Positions 1 through 7,550 of a DNA stretch of 64,000 nucleotides are shown piece by piece (the first letter of the stretch is position 1; the number at the start of each line of letters is the position of its first letter). The notes under the pieces were generated by a model. It did not search any database and had not been told where the DNA came from. It saw nothing but the letters and a program-made list of their open reading frames with translations. The stretch is from Amarobacillus sp046328225 (lineage in GTDB: Bacteria; Chloroflexota; Dehalococcoidia; Tepidiformales; Tepidiformaceae). The translations under genes and the position numbers were made by a program. The stretch is from positions 19,851-83,850 of the forward strand of contig JAXLWZ010000018.1 in NCBI GenBank assembly GCA_046328225.1. Direction: 5' to 3'.

Positions 1-38
1 GAAGAGGGGCGGGGGATCCTTCCGGGGTGAAAGTGAGA

Positions 39-68
39 GAGAGGCCCGGGCTTGCGCCCGGGCCTCTC
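39..68. terminator. Strong hairpin at left window edge
   Basis: Positions 39-51 and 56-68 form a perfect 13-bp stem around a 4-nt loop (TTGC). No clear T-run follows on the plus strand. It probably ends a gene that lies left of the window. Confidence 0.55.
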
Positions 69-191
69 GCGTGTGGCCGGCGGGCGGGCGAGCGGATAAC
101 GGCGATGGCAGGTATAGTCGCTGACTGCAAATTGGGCGGGGCGAGAGCGGAAGCGCCGCCGCCCGCGGACCACCATGTGAAAGGCGAAACC

Positions 192-605
192 GTGGCCTAC
201 AACAAGCCAATCCCTGAGCCCGACCCGCTGGGCAAGCCGTTCTGGGACGGCGCCAAGGCCGGGAAGCTGATGCTCCCGCGCTGCGTCGATTGCAGCCGTG
301 TGCACTGGTACCCGCGGCACATCTGCCCCAACTGCCATTCAGACAACATCGAATGGGTCGAAGGCAGCGGCGATGGGTACATCCACACCTTCGCGGTGCA
401 GCACCGCGCGATGGGCGGCTGGGCGGAGGAAGCTCCCTTCGTGACCGCCTACATCGACCTCGCCGAGGGCGACCGGATGTTCACCGTGCTGCGCGGGGTG
501 GACCCGAAGAACCCGGAGAGCATCAAGATCGGCGCGAAGGTGCGGGTCGAATTCGAGGCCGCGACCGACGACGTGAGCATCGCGTTCTGGCGCGTGGCCG
601 AGTAG
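192..605 (+). CDS. DUF35 zinc-ribbon/OB-fold protein, thiolase partner
   Basis: About 137 residues. The N-terminal half carries a rubredoxin-like zinc ribbon (CVDC ... CPNC, near residues 33-51), preceded by a typical 'GKPFWDGAKAGKLMLPRC' stretch. The C-terminal half matches the OB-fold of DUF35 (YIHTFAVQHRA ... APFVTAYIDLAEG ... VRVEFEA). Proteins of this family form complexes with thiolase or HMG-CoA synthase-like enzymes and channel or position acyl-CoA. The thiolase follows 9 bp downstream, as expected for such a pair. The start is uncertain: GTG at 192 has AAAGGCG upstream, while GTG at 177 and the open frame back to 27 lack family similarity. Family is well supported; substrate is unknown. 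Confidence 0.85.
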   Translation: MAYNKPIPEPDPLGKPFWDGAKAGKLMLPRCVDCSRVHWYPRHICPNCHSDNIEWVEGSGDGYIHTFAVQHRAMGGWAEEAPFVTAYIDLAEGDRMFTVLRGVDPKNPESIKIGAKVRVEFEAATDDVSIAFWRVAE

Positions 606-614
606 GAGAGAGCA

Positions 615-1820
615 ATGCCTGGAGAACTTTCCCGCGCGGCCGCCATTGTCGGCGCGGCCGAGGCCAAGGAAATTGGCTACCCGAAGACGCCGAAGACCGC
701 CCTTCAGCTGCACATGGAGGCGATCAAGAACGTCAGCAACCAGACGGGCATCCCGATTTCGCGCATTAACGGCGTGTTCGGCGCGGGCTGGTCGTCGCAG
801 ATCGCGGAGCACCTGGGGCTGCACCCGGACTACATCGATACGACGGCCGTGGGCGGCTGCTCGTTCGAAATGCACGTGCACCACGCGCTGGCGGCGATCC
901 ACGCGGGCATCATCGATGTCGCGCTGGTGACACACGGCGAGAACGGGTATTCGCAGCGGGCGACGGGCGGGCGCGGCACGGGCCGGGCGCGCGGCGGCGA
1001 CCCGTGGGACCCGGGTTCGCTCTACAGCAACCCCTACGGCGTGACGGGCGCGCCTTCGAACTATTCGCACGCGCTGACGCGGCACATGCATCGCTATGGC
1101 ACGACGCCGGAGGACTTCGCGGAGATCGCGGTGGTCACGCGGCAGTGGGCGACGCTGAACCCGCGCGCGGTGATGCATTCGAAGGAGACGCACCCGGAGG
1201 GCGGTCCGATCACGGTCGAGACGGTGCAGAAGTCGCGGATGATTTCGTGGCCGCTGACGCTGCTGCACGTCTGCCTGGTGACGGACTACGGCGGAGCGGT
1301 GCTGATCACGAGCCCGGAGATCGCGAAGAGCCTTCCGACGAAGCCGGTGTGGATCGCGGGCGCGGGCGAGAACATGAGCCACTCGAACATGCTCGAGATG
1401 GGCGACTTCACGGCGACCTCGGCGGCGGCTTCGGCGGCGACGGCGTACCGCATGGCGGGGATGGGTCCGGAAGACATGGAAATGGCCATGATCTACGACT
1501 CGTTCACGGTGACGGCGGGGATCACGGCGGAGATGCTGGGGCTGGCGCCGAAGGGCGAGGGCTTCACGCTCTGGAAGAGCGGGAAGGCGGCGCCGGGCGG
1601 CAGCTTCCCGATCAACACGAACGGTGGCGGCCTGTCGTTCAACCACAGCGGCATGTACGGCATGCAGCTGCTCGTCGAGGCGTATCGCCAGCTCAGCGGC
1701 ACGGCCGAGGACGGCGTGAACGGCCTGCCGGGCAAGCAGACGAAGGCTCGCTCGTGCGTGGTGAACGGCACGGGCGGTTCGCTTTCGACGACGGGCACGC
1801 TGGTGCTCGTCGCGGACTAA
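615..1820 (+). CDS. Thiolase-family protein (SCP-x/lipid-transfer thiolase type)
   Basis: 401 residues, the usual length for the non-condensing or SCP2-type thiolase branch. It opens with 'AAIVGAAEAKEIGYPKT', includes the loop 'GGCSFEMHVHHALAAIHAG' where the classical thiolase nucleophile region lies, and ends with the Gly-rich 'NGTGGSLSTTGTLVL' typical of the C-terminal thiolase fold. A GGAG ribosome site lies just ahead of the ATG. It is paired with the DUF35 gene immediately upstream, which implies acyl-CoA thiolysis or aldol-type cleavage in fatty-acid or sterol-like side-chain breakdown. The true substrate cannot be read from sequence. Confidence 0.88.
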   Translation: MPGELSRAAAIVGAAEAKEIGYPKTPKTALQLHMEAIKNVSNQTGIPISRINGVFGAGWSSQIAEHLGLHPDYIDTTAVGGCSFEMHVHHALAAIHAGIIDVALVTHGENGYSQRATGGRGTGRARGGDPWDPGSLYSNPYGVTGAPSNYSHALTRHMHRYGTTPEDFAEIAVVTRQWATLNPRAVMHSKETHPEGGPITVETVQKSRMISWPLTLLHVCLVTDYGGAVLITSPEIAKSLPTKPVWIAGAGENMSHSNMLEMGDFTATSAAASAATAYRMAGMGPEDMEMAMIYDSFTVTAGITAEMLGLAPKGEGFTLWKSGKAAPGGSFPINTNGGGLSFNHSGMYGMQLLVEAYRQLSGTAEDGVNGLPGKQTKARSCVVNGTGGSLSTTGTLVLVAD

Positions 1821-1843
1821 GTTCGCGTTCGCGGATGTACCTG

Positions 1844-1876
1844 GCGGCGCTCCCTCCGGTTCGGAGGGGGCGCCGC
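1844..1876 (+). terminator. Rho-independent terminator after thiolase
   Basis: A 15-bp stem (GCGGCGCTCCCTCCG paired with 1862-1876) closes on a 3-nt loop and is followed by TTTCGTTTT. It sits 24 bp past the thiolase stop codon and ends the DUF35-thiolase transcript. Confidence 0.8.
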
Positions 1877-1896
1877 TTTCGTTTTGGGGCTCGGGC

Positions 1897-1995
1897 TTAG
1901 CGGAGGGCGTCCCAGAAGTAGCGCCCGAGCCAGATGCCCGTGGCGACGGCGCCGAGTTGGAGGACGAGCCAGTACCAGCGGGCGCGCGCGCTCAT
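1897..1995 (-). CDS. 32-residue single-pass membrane micro-protein, translationally coupled
   Basis: Reading the minus strand from ATG at 1995 gives 32 residues: MSARARW, a hydrophobic helix (YWLVLQLGAVATGIWLG), then RYFWDALR. The ATG overlaps the TGA of the SHOCT membrane protein in an ATGA junction, the classic arrangement for translational coupling. Its first four residues (MSAR) equal the start of that upstream protein. No known family is recognised. The coupling and the clean helix argue that it is real. It could be a small subunit or stabiliser of its membrane neighbour. Confidence 0.6.
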   Translation of the reverse strand: MSARARWYWLVLQLGAVATGIWLGRYFWDALR

Positions 1996-3032
1996 GTGTC
2001 ATGCCCCAGGAGCAGGCGGTCCTTGGCGGCGGCGAACTCGTCGTCGCTAAGGGCACCGGATTCGTGCAGGGAGGCGAGACGCTCGAGCGCGGTGACGATG
2101 GTGTCGCCGCCATAGGCCGTGCCGGCGGCGGCGGCGGCTTCCACGGCATCGGCCATCGCCAGCGGTGAGCCGGGCGGGAACGCGGGATGGAGTTCGAGGC
2201 GCGGGTCGCGGGCAGGAGCCGGCGGCGGCGGGACCGTGGGCTCGTCCTCCGGAATTGGCGGGTTTTCGAAGGTGGCCCAGCTCGCCGCCGCGGGCGGAGG
2301 TGGCGTCGTGCGCTCCACGGGGACTGGATTGTCGAAGATGGCCGCGGGGTCGGCGCCGGCGCGCTCGGGTGGGGGCCACGGGACGGCCTCACCGAGATCG
2401 CCGGGGGGAGGCGCCAGCGTTGGCGCGGAGCGCGCGTGGGTGGGAGCGACGGGCCCGGCGCTCGCGGCGCGGGGCAGGCGCACGCCGGGCAGCGCGGCCG
2501 CGATGACGGCCCCGGCGCGCGTGGACGGCGCCGGGCGCGGCGCGGGCGGTGCATGCCCGAACGGCAGCAGCGACCGGGCGATGGGCAGGAGGAAGATGAG
2601 CAGGGGCGCGCCGCCCATCACGCCGAAGAGGACGGCGCAGACCAGGAAGCCCGTGTCCAGGCCGATGGGGGCGCCTGCGGGCGGATCGACGCCGTATTCG
2701 AGGAAGTTGTAGCCGAGGCTGAGGAAGAGCGCGGGCCAGGCGAGTGGCAGGAAGCCGGGGATATGCCGCGTGAGGGTGAGCCAGGCGTAGATGCCCAGGC
2801 AGATCACGCCGCCCCAGACACCTCCGAAGATGGCCGGGCCGGTGCCGTCGGGGCAGGGGCGCGCCGCCACGAAGGGGCCGCCACTGGCGCAGCTGCCGCC
2901 GATCTCCATCACGCCGCGCATGCCGAGGAAGAGGAGCGTCAGCCCGGCGACGGCGCCGGCGAGCGACCCAGAGATGAGCACGGACGCCCAGAGCTGGTCC
3001 CCGAGGCTTCGCTGCCGTTCGCGCGCGCTCAC
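1992..3032 (-). CDS. Membrane protein with Pro-rich linker and C-terminal SHOCT domain
   Basis: 346 residues. Four predicted membrane helices lie near residues 17-37, 70-88, 95-111 and 125-151. A long Pro/Ala-rich cytoplasmic or disordered linker follows (about 155-300). The last ~35 residues, 'LERLASLHESGALSDDEFAAAKDRLL', match the SHOCT domain, a short helical hairpin found at the ends of many bacterial proteins and thought to mediate oligomerisation. The molecular function is unknown. The gene is followed by an ATGA-coupled 32-residue membrane peptide. Confidence 0.8.
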   Translation of the reverse strand: MSARERQRSLGDQLWASVLISGSLAGAVAGLTLLFLGMRGVMEIGGSCASGGPFVAARPCPDGTGPAIFGGVWGGVICLGIYAWLTLTRHIPGFLPLAWPALFLSLGYNFLEYGVDPPAGAPIGLDTGFLVCAVLFGVMGGAPLLIFLLPIARSLLPFGHAPPAPRPAPSTRAGAVIAAALPGVRLPRAASAGPVAPTHARSAPTLAPPPGDLGEAVPWPPPERAGADPAAIFDNPVPVERTTPPPPAAASWATFENPPIPEDEPTVPPPPAPARDPRLELHPAFPPGSPLAMADAVEAAAAAGTAYGGDTIVTALERLASLHESGALSDDEFAAAKDRLLLGHDT

Positions 3033-3056
3033 GGCGACACGGTAGGGGAGGACGGA

Positions 3057-3153
3057 GGAATGAGGAATGAGGAATGAGGAATGAGGAATGAGGAGTGGGC
3101 GTGTCCCGATTCGACGGACAGGGTGCTTAGGCGGCGGGAGGAATGAGGAATGA
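3057..3153. repeat. GGAATGA heptamer array, two clusters
   Basis: Five perfect tandem copies of GGAATGA occupy 3057-3091 and two more occupy 3140-3153. They separate the starts and ends of two minus-strand genes. The same unit recurs at 29694-29721 and 32765-32778. Confidence 0.9.
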
Positions 3154-3158
3154 GGTGA

Positions 3159-3710
3159 TTAGAGCGGGGTGCCGTCCTTGCGGAGGAGGGGGCCGGGTGC
3201 GGGGAAGCCGGACTCCGTGATGGTGCGCGGCTGGAGGCGGTTTTCGCACCAGCGGTCGAGCGTGTCGCGCTCGGCGACGAACTCCATGCGGGGGACGGCG
3301 TAGCCACAGGAGGTCTGGACGCGTTCGACATCGACCAGGAACGCCTGCCGCACGAAGGGGTGGACGTCGTCGCGGAACGCCTCGCGGTGAGTGGCGAATC
3401 CGGGGTCGTCGAGGGCGAGGGCGCGGCCCCGGCCGTAGAGGCGGAGGATGCCGGCGGTCTTTTCGAAGCTGCAGAACATGACGGTGATGCGGCTGTCCGT
3501 GGCCGTGTGGCGGGCCGTCTCGTTGCCGCTGCCGGGGTAATCGAGCCAGCCCACGAGGTTCGGGCCGAGCACGCGGCAGAGGGTGCGGCCCTTGGGCGAG
3601 AGGTTCACCGTGCCGTCCGCGCCTTCGCCGGCGGTGGCCACGAAGAACAGGTGCTGGCGTTCGATGAACGCGCGGCGGTCGGCGTCGATGGAGTCGTACC
3701 AGTCGGCCAT
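3159..3710 (-). CDS. Pyridoxamine 5'-phosphate oxidase-related (PPOX fold) protein
   Basis: 183 residues from the ATG at 3710, which has a GGAGG ribosome site (the frame stays open further upstream without similarity). The N-terminus 'FIERQHLFFVATAGEGADGTVNLSPKG' is characteristic of the split-barrel FMN/F420-binding PPOX family, followed by 'WLDYPGSGNETARHT' and 'ITVMFCSFEK'. These proteins bind a flavin or F420 and reduce varied substrates; most are not true PNPOx. No partner gene is adjacent. The next gene upstream is an acyltransferase on the same strand. Confidence 0.82.
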   Translation of the reverse strand: MADWYDSIDADRRAFIERQHLFFVATAGEGADGTVNLSPKGRTLCRVLGPNLVGWLDYPGSGNETARHTATDSRITVMFCSFEKTAGILRLYGRGRALALDDPGFATHREAFRDDVHPFVRQAFLVDVERVQTSCGYAVPRMEFVAERDTLDRWCENRLQPRTITESGFPAPGPLLRKDGTPL

Positions 3711-3765
3711 GGCGGAGCCTCCGGGAAATACGTTCGAGCGATTATGCCTGTTCGAAGTCGCGTTT

Positions 3766-4857
3766 TCAGCCGTGCGGGCCGATGGACCGATTCGTTCGAT
3801 CGATGGGTCCCGGCGCAGGTCGTGCGGCCGGTTCGACGCCAAGGAGTGGGCCGGCGGCGGGCCCGAGGATGCGGGCGGCGAGCCAGACGGCGGCGAACGA
3901 GGTCGCGAAGCCGGTGACGAAGATGCCGTTCATGAGCTTCCAGTAGTCGTCCTGGACGCGGCTGTCCGAGATGAAGGTCTCGGTGACGTAGCCGACGAAG
4001 AACGGCATGTGGACCAGGTAGATGGCGAAGGCGTAGCGGCCGAGGCGGCCGATGGGGTGCAGGAAGGCGAATGCGCGGCGTGGGAGGCCGGCGGCGATGG
4101 CGGCGAGCGCCGCGGGAATCGCGCAGCAGCTGAAGAGGAAGGTGACGACGCTGAAGTAGCTCACGGGGTAGGCATGGTCGTGTTCGCCGCGGTAGAGGTA
4201 GAGGGCCATGAGCACCACCATCGCGGCGAGCGCGGCCGGGGCGACGCGGCGCGCGAGCGCGATGGGGTCGGCGAGGCGGCCGGCCCAGAGCCCGGCGACG
4301 GGGAAGGCAGCCCACGCGAGCGGGTTGCGATAGGCCCAGGTGGCGAACTCGCCGTCGAGGCCATGGCGGGCGATGGCCCACTGGTACCAGGCGATGGTGC
4401 CCAGGTTCGCGGCGAAGGCGGCAATCGCGGCAAGGCCGAGGGTGCGGGCGGAGAGCGCGCGGAAGGGGTAGAGCGCCGCGTAGAAGGTGATGAGCACGAG
4501 CACGTAGTAGTACTGGCCGGAGATATCGAACTGGACGAAGTCGGCGAGGAGGTCGCGCGCGGGGGTGTCTTCGCGCCAGAGGCGGTAGGCGAGCGCGGCG
4601 GTCATCCAGATGGCGACGGGCAGGCCGATGCGCAGAAGCTTGCGGGAGGCGAAGGCGGCAAGGCCGCGGTTCCGTTCGCGGGCGAGGAGGAGGCCGCTCA
4701 TGAAGAGGAACGCGGGCACGGCGGCGTGGGCGAAGAGATGGATGACGTGCATCGCCACCTTGTGCCGGTTGGGGGTGACGTCCCAGGGGCGAAAGTAGGC
4801 GTGGAGATAGACGACGAACACGATGGCGAGGCCGCGCAGCACATCCAGCTCGGGCAT
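3766..4857 (-). CDS. Acyltransferase family 3 membrane protein
   Basis: About 363 residues from ATG 4857. The N-terminus 'LDVLRGLAIVFVVYLHAYF' is the hallmark of the acyltransferase-3 family (OafB/NodX/OPG-like), with its conserved Arg and His, and about ten hydrophobic helices follow, including 'AFLFMSGLLLARER'. Members transfer acetyl or other acyl groups to sugars or peptidoglycan at the cytoplasmic membrane. The reading frame continues upstream to a TTG at 5004, but that Pro/Arg-rich extension is not family-like. No glycan-biosynthesis genes are adjacent, so the acceptor is unknown. Confidence 0.82.
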   Translation of the reverse strand: MPELDVLRGLAIVFVVYLHAYFRPWDVTPNRHKVAMHVIHLFAHAAVPAFLFMSGLLLARERNRGLAAFASRKLLRIGLPVAIWMTAALAYRLWREDTPARDLLADFVQFDISGQYYYVLVLITFYAALYPFRALSARTLGLAAIAAFAANLGTIAWYQWAIARHGLDGEFATWAYRNPLAWAAFPVAGLWAGRLADPIALARRVAPAALAAMVVLMALYLYRGEHDHAYPVSYFSVVTFLFSCCAIPAALAAIAAGLPRRAFAFLHPIGRLGRYAFAIYLVHMPFFVGYVTETFISDSRVQDDYWKLMNGIFVTGFATSFAAVWLAARILGPAAGPLLGVEPAARPAPGPIDRTNRSIGPHG

Positions 4858-5091
4858 GCGGCGGGAGGGGGTGGCGGCCGTTGTCGCGGGTGGCACCGCT
4901 TCGATGGTGCCGCGCCGGGAGCGTTCGGGCGACCCCGGGGGTGGTGCCGGTAAAAGGACAGGACTGGTAAAGCGGGGGCTGATCACTCGTCCCCGGAGGG
5001 TCAACGCGGGGGAATCCCGTGCCCGGCGGCGTGCGTATCGTCACCAGCGCCCTGCAGGCCGTTGACCGAACAACTAACGAGGGAAGACGAA

Positions 5092-6017
5092 ATGCGACCA
5101 ATGATGCGGCTGGCGGGCGCCGGCCTGGCAGCGCTTACGGTGGTGGTGGCGGGGGTGGCCGGCGCGGGGGGCGCCCGGGCGCGGCGAACGCCGCCACGAC
5201 CACGACCGTGAACATGAAGAACTTCCAGTATTCGCCGGGGACGGTGAGCATCGATGTGGGCGACACGGTTCGCTGGCTGAACAACGAGGACAGCGTCGCG
5301 CACACGGCGACCTCGGAGGCGTTCCCGGGGTTCGCGACGACTGTCATCGCGGCCGGGGAGACGGCGTCGGTGGTGTTCGACAAGGCGGGGGCGTACCCGT
5401 ACTTCTGCCTGATTCACCCGGGCATGCGAGGCGTGGTGCTGGTAGGCGGCGCGACGGGGGCGCCCGGGACGCGTCCCGCGGCGGTGGCGCAGCAGGCGAT
5501 CAACCTGCGGCTCACGGGCGCCGAGGAGGTGCCGGCGGTGAACACGCCCGCGAACGGGGCCTTCGCGGCGACGGCGGACGCGAGCTCGGTGCGGTTCCAG
5601 CTGCAGGCGGCGGGCGTGGGCATGACGATGGCGCACATCCACCAGGGGGCGAAGGGCACGAACGGGCCGGTGGTGGCGTTCCTCTTCGGGCCGAACACGG
5701 CGGGCCAGAACTCCTTCGATGTCTCCGGGACCATTCGCGAGGCCGACCTGGTGGGCCCGTTGAAGGGCGATATGCGCGGCTTCCAGGCGGCGCTGGCGGC
5801 CGGGAACCTGTACGTGAACGTACACACGACGGCGAACCCGGGCGGCGAAATGCGCGCGCAGATCCCCGCCACGTCCGTGCCGCGGCCGCCTTCCACGGGG
5901 ACGGGGCTGGCGATTGGTCACGGCGATTGGGCGATGTACGGGTTGCTTTCGCTCCTCGCGCTGGTGGCGGTGACGGGTGGCGTGGGGGCCTGCGCGAAGG
6001 CGCTGAGGCGGAGGTAG
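5092..6017 (+). CDS. Cupredoxin + CHRD surface protein, frameshifted after the signal peptide
   Basis: An ATG at 5092 with a GAGGGA ribosome site encodes a signal peptide (MRPMMRLAGAGLAALTVVVA...) in one frame, but that frame stops about 35 codons on. The mature protein continues in another frame from about 5175. A cupredoxin domain comes first (NMKNFQYSPGTVSIDVGDTV; copper ligands His in 'SVAHTA' and Cys/His/Met in 'FCLIHPGM'). A CHRD domain follows (LTGAEEVPAVNTPANGAF ... HIHQGAKGTNGP ... MRAQIPA). A C-terminal membrane helix with RRR ends it. The shift maps near a G6 run at 5166-5171, where one missing base would restore the frame. It is either an assembly error or a real inactivating or phase-variable shift. 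Confidence 0.8.
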
Positions 6018-6020
6018 AGA

Positions 6021-6048
6021 GTTCCCGGTTCCCAGTAACCAGTAACCA
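6021..6048. repeat. Heptamer quartet (GTTCCCG/GTTCCCA/GTAACCA x2), copy A
   Basis: Four consecutive 7-bp units, GTTCCCG, GTTCCCA, GTAACCA and GTAACCA, run directly into a G/C-rich hairpin. This is the left copy of a tandem duplication; the right copy begins at 6191. Confidence 0.85.
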
Positions 6049-6089
6049 GGGGCTACCCCGGGAGAGGCATTCTCCCCGGGGTAGCCCCT
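6048..6089. terminator. Long hairpin after cupredoxin gene
   Basis: An 18-bp stem with one bulge (AGGGGCTACCCCGGGAGA paired with 6071-6089) lies 30 bp after the cupredoxin stop. It is part of the repeat cassette and probably ends transcription on the plus strand. Confidence 0.65.
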
Positions 6090-6096
6090 TCGTTCG

Positions 6097-6187
6097 CTAC
6101 AAGAGGAAGGGGTTCGGCGCGGCCTGGAGCCCGAACGCTTCGGCGACGGGGCCGCGGATGAGCAACCCGCGATGGGTGCTCAGGGAT
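6097..6187 (-). pseudogene. Duplicated C-terminal fragment of alanine dehydrogenase
   Basis: The minus strand encodes SLSTHRGLLIRGPVAEAFGL followed by QAAPNPFLL and a stop. This is almost identical to the last ~29 residues of the intact alanine dehydrogenase, whose 3' end lies about 165 bp to the right. The flanking heptamer quartet and hairpin are duplicated too. It has no start and is a gene remnant. Confidence 0.88.
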
Positions 6188-6190
6188 CGA

Positions 6191-6250
6191 GTTCCCGGTT
6201 CCCGGTGACCAGGGGCTACCCCGGGGAGGCGTTATCCCCGGGGTGGCCCC
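6191..6250 (-). terminator. Repeat cassette copy B; terminator of ald
   Basis: Three heptamers (GTTCCCG, GTTCCCG, GTGACCA; 6191-6211) are followed by a 15-bp stem (6212-6226 with 6236-6250, one G-U pair). The hairpin lies 9 bp past the ald stop codon and would terminate it. Confidence 0.7.
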
Positions 6251-6258
6251 TTCGTTCG

Positions 6259-7371
6259 CTACATGAGGAAGGGGTTCGGCGCGGCCTGGAGCCCGAAGGC
6301 TTCGGCGACGGGGCCACGGATGAGCAGCCCGCGGTGCGTACTCAGGGATTCGGCGAGGGCGCGGTCGCGGCGCATCGCCTCTTCGATACCGAAGTCGGCG
6401 AGGGCCTCGATGTAGGGGAGGGTGGCGCTGGTGAGCGCCTGCGTGCTTGTCTGGGGGACGGCGCCGGGCATGTTGCTCACACAGTAGTGAACGACGCCCT
6501 CCTCGACGTAGATGGGGTCGCTGTGGCTGGTGACGCGCGAGGTCTCGGCGGCGCCGCCCTGGTCGATGGAGACATCGACGATGACGGCGCCGGGGCCCAT
6601 GGAGCGGACCATTTCGCGCGAGAGCACGTGGGGTGCGGCGGCGCCGGGAACGAGCACGGAGAGGATAGCCAGGTCGGCACCGGCGACTTCCTCGGCGACG
6701 GCCTGGGGGTTGGAGACGCGCGTGGCGATGCGCCCGCCGAAGTGCTCCTGCAGGTAGGCGAGGCGGGCCAGGTCGCGGGACATGACGGTGACGCGCGCAT
6801 CCAGGCCCATGAGCACGCGCGCGGCGGCGGTCGCGACGGTGCCGGAGCCGATGATGACGGCACGGCCGGGGGGCACGCCGGCGACGCCGCCCATGAGCTT
6901 GCCGCGCCCCGGCCCGGGATGGCGAAGGAGGGCGGCGCCAATCTCGGCGGCCATGCGGCCGGCGACCTGGGACATGGGCGCGAGCAGGGGCATGGAGCCA
7001 TCGGCCTTGCGCACGAGTTCGTAGGCGAGCGATGTCGTGCCCGCCGCGAGCAGCCGTTCCGTCAGGTCGCGGTCGGCGGCGAGGTGGAGATAGGTGAAGA
7101 GCGCGGTCCCGCCACTGAGGAGGGGGTATTCGCTCTCGATGGGCTCCTTCACCTTCACGACGAGGTTGGCGGTCGACCAGACCTCGGTGGCAGTGGCGGC
7201 GATGGTGGCGCCGGAGGCGATGTAGGCGGCATCGGGGAAGCCGGAGGCGAGCCCGGCGCCGGTTTCGACGAGCACCTGGTGGCCGCGCAGGGTGAGGGCG
7301 TAGGCGCCCTCTGGGGTGAGGCCGACGCGCGCCTCGCCGTCTTTTCGTTCACGCACCGTACCGATTCGCAT
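6259..7371 (-). CDS. ald: Alanine dehydrogenase
   Basis: 370 residues, the standard length. It begins 'MRIGTVRERKDGEARVGLTP' and has the Rossmann loop 'VIIGSGTVATAAARVLMGL' for NAD, plus 'MSQVAGRMAAEIGAALL'. The enzyme interconverts L-alanine and pyruvate plus ammonia with NAD(H) in the cytoplasm. The ATG at 7371 is chosen for its GGAGG site; the frame is open for 42 further codons upstream without similarity. The last ~29 codons are duplicated just downstream as a fragment. No regulator is adjacent. Confidence 0.93.
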   Translation of the reverse strand: MRIGTVRERKDGEARVGLTPEGAYALTLRGHQVLVETGAGLASGFPDAAYIASGATIAATATEVWSTANLVVKVKEPIESEYPLLSGGTALFTYLHLAADRDLTERLLAAGTTSLAYELVRKADGSMPLLAPMSQVAGRMAAEIGAALLRHPGPGRGKLMGGVAGVPPGRAVIIGSGTVATAAARVLMGLDARVTVMSRDLARLAYLQEHFGGRIATRVSNPQAVAEEVAGADLAILSVLVPGAAAPHVLSREMVRSMGPGAVIVDVSIDQGGAAETSRVTSHSDPIYVEEGVVHYCVSNMPGAVPQTSTQALTSATLPYIEALADFGIEEAMRRDRALAESLSTHRGLLIRGPVAEAFGLQAAPNPFLM

Positions 7372-7550
7372 CGCCAGCCTCCGAGGCATCGGGCATCCAC
7401 CCGGGAATCTTTCCGGGGATGGTAGGGCATCTACCGCATCGTCACCGCGCCGACCCTTCGCGGCCCCCGGCACTTCCCCCCGCGCGCCGACCTTCATGAC
7501 AGCGGACTCGTGGCCTCAGGCCCGGGGGCGCGGGAGCGAGGGGGAAGGAC

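Noticed and set aside
339..1646. 435-codon minus-strand frame opposite DUF35-thiolase
   Set aside because: Arg/His-rich composition typical of antisense to GC-rich genes.
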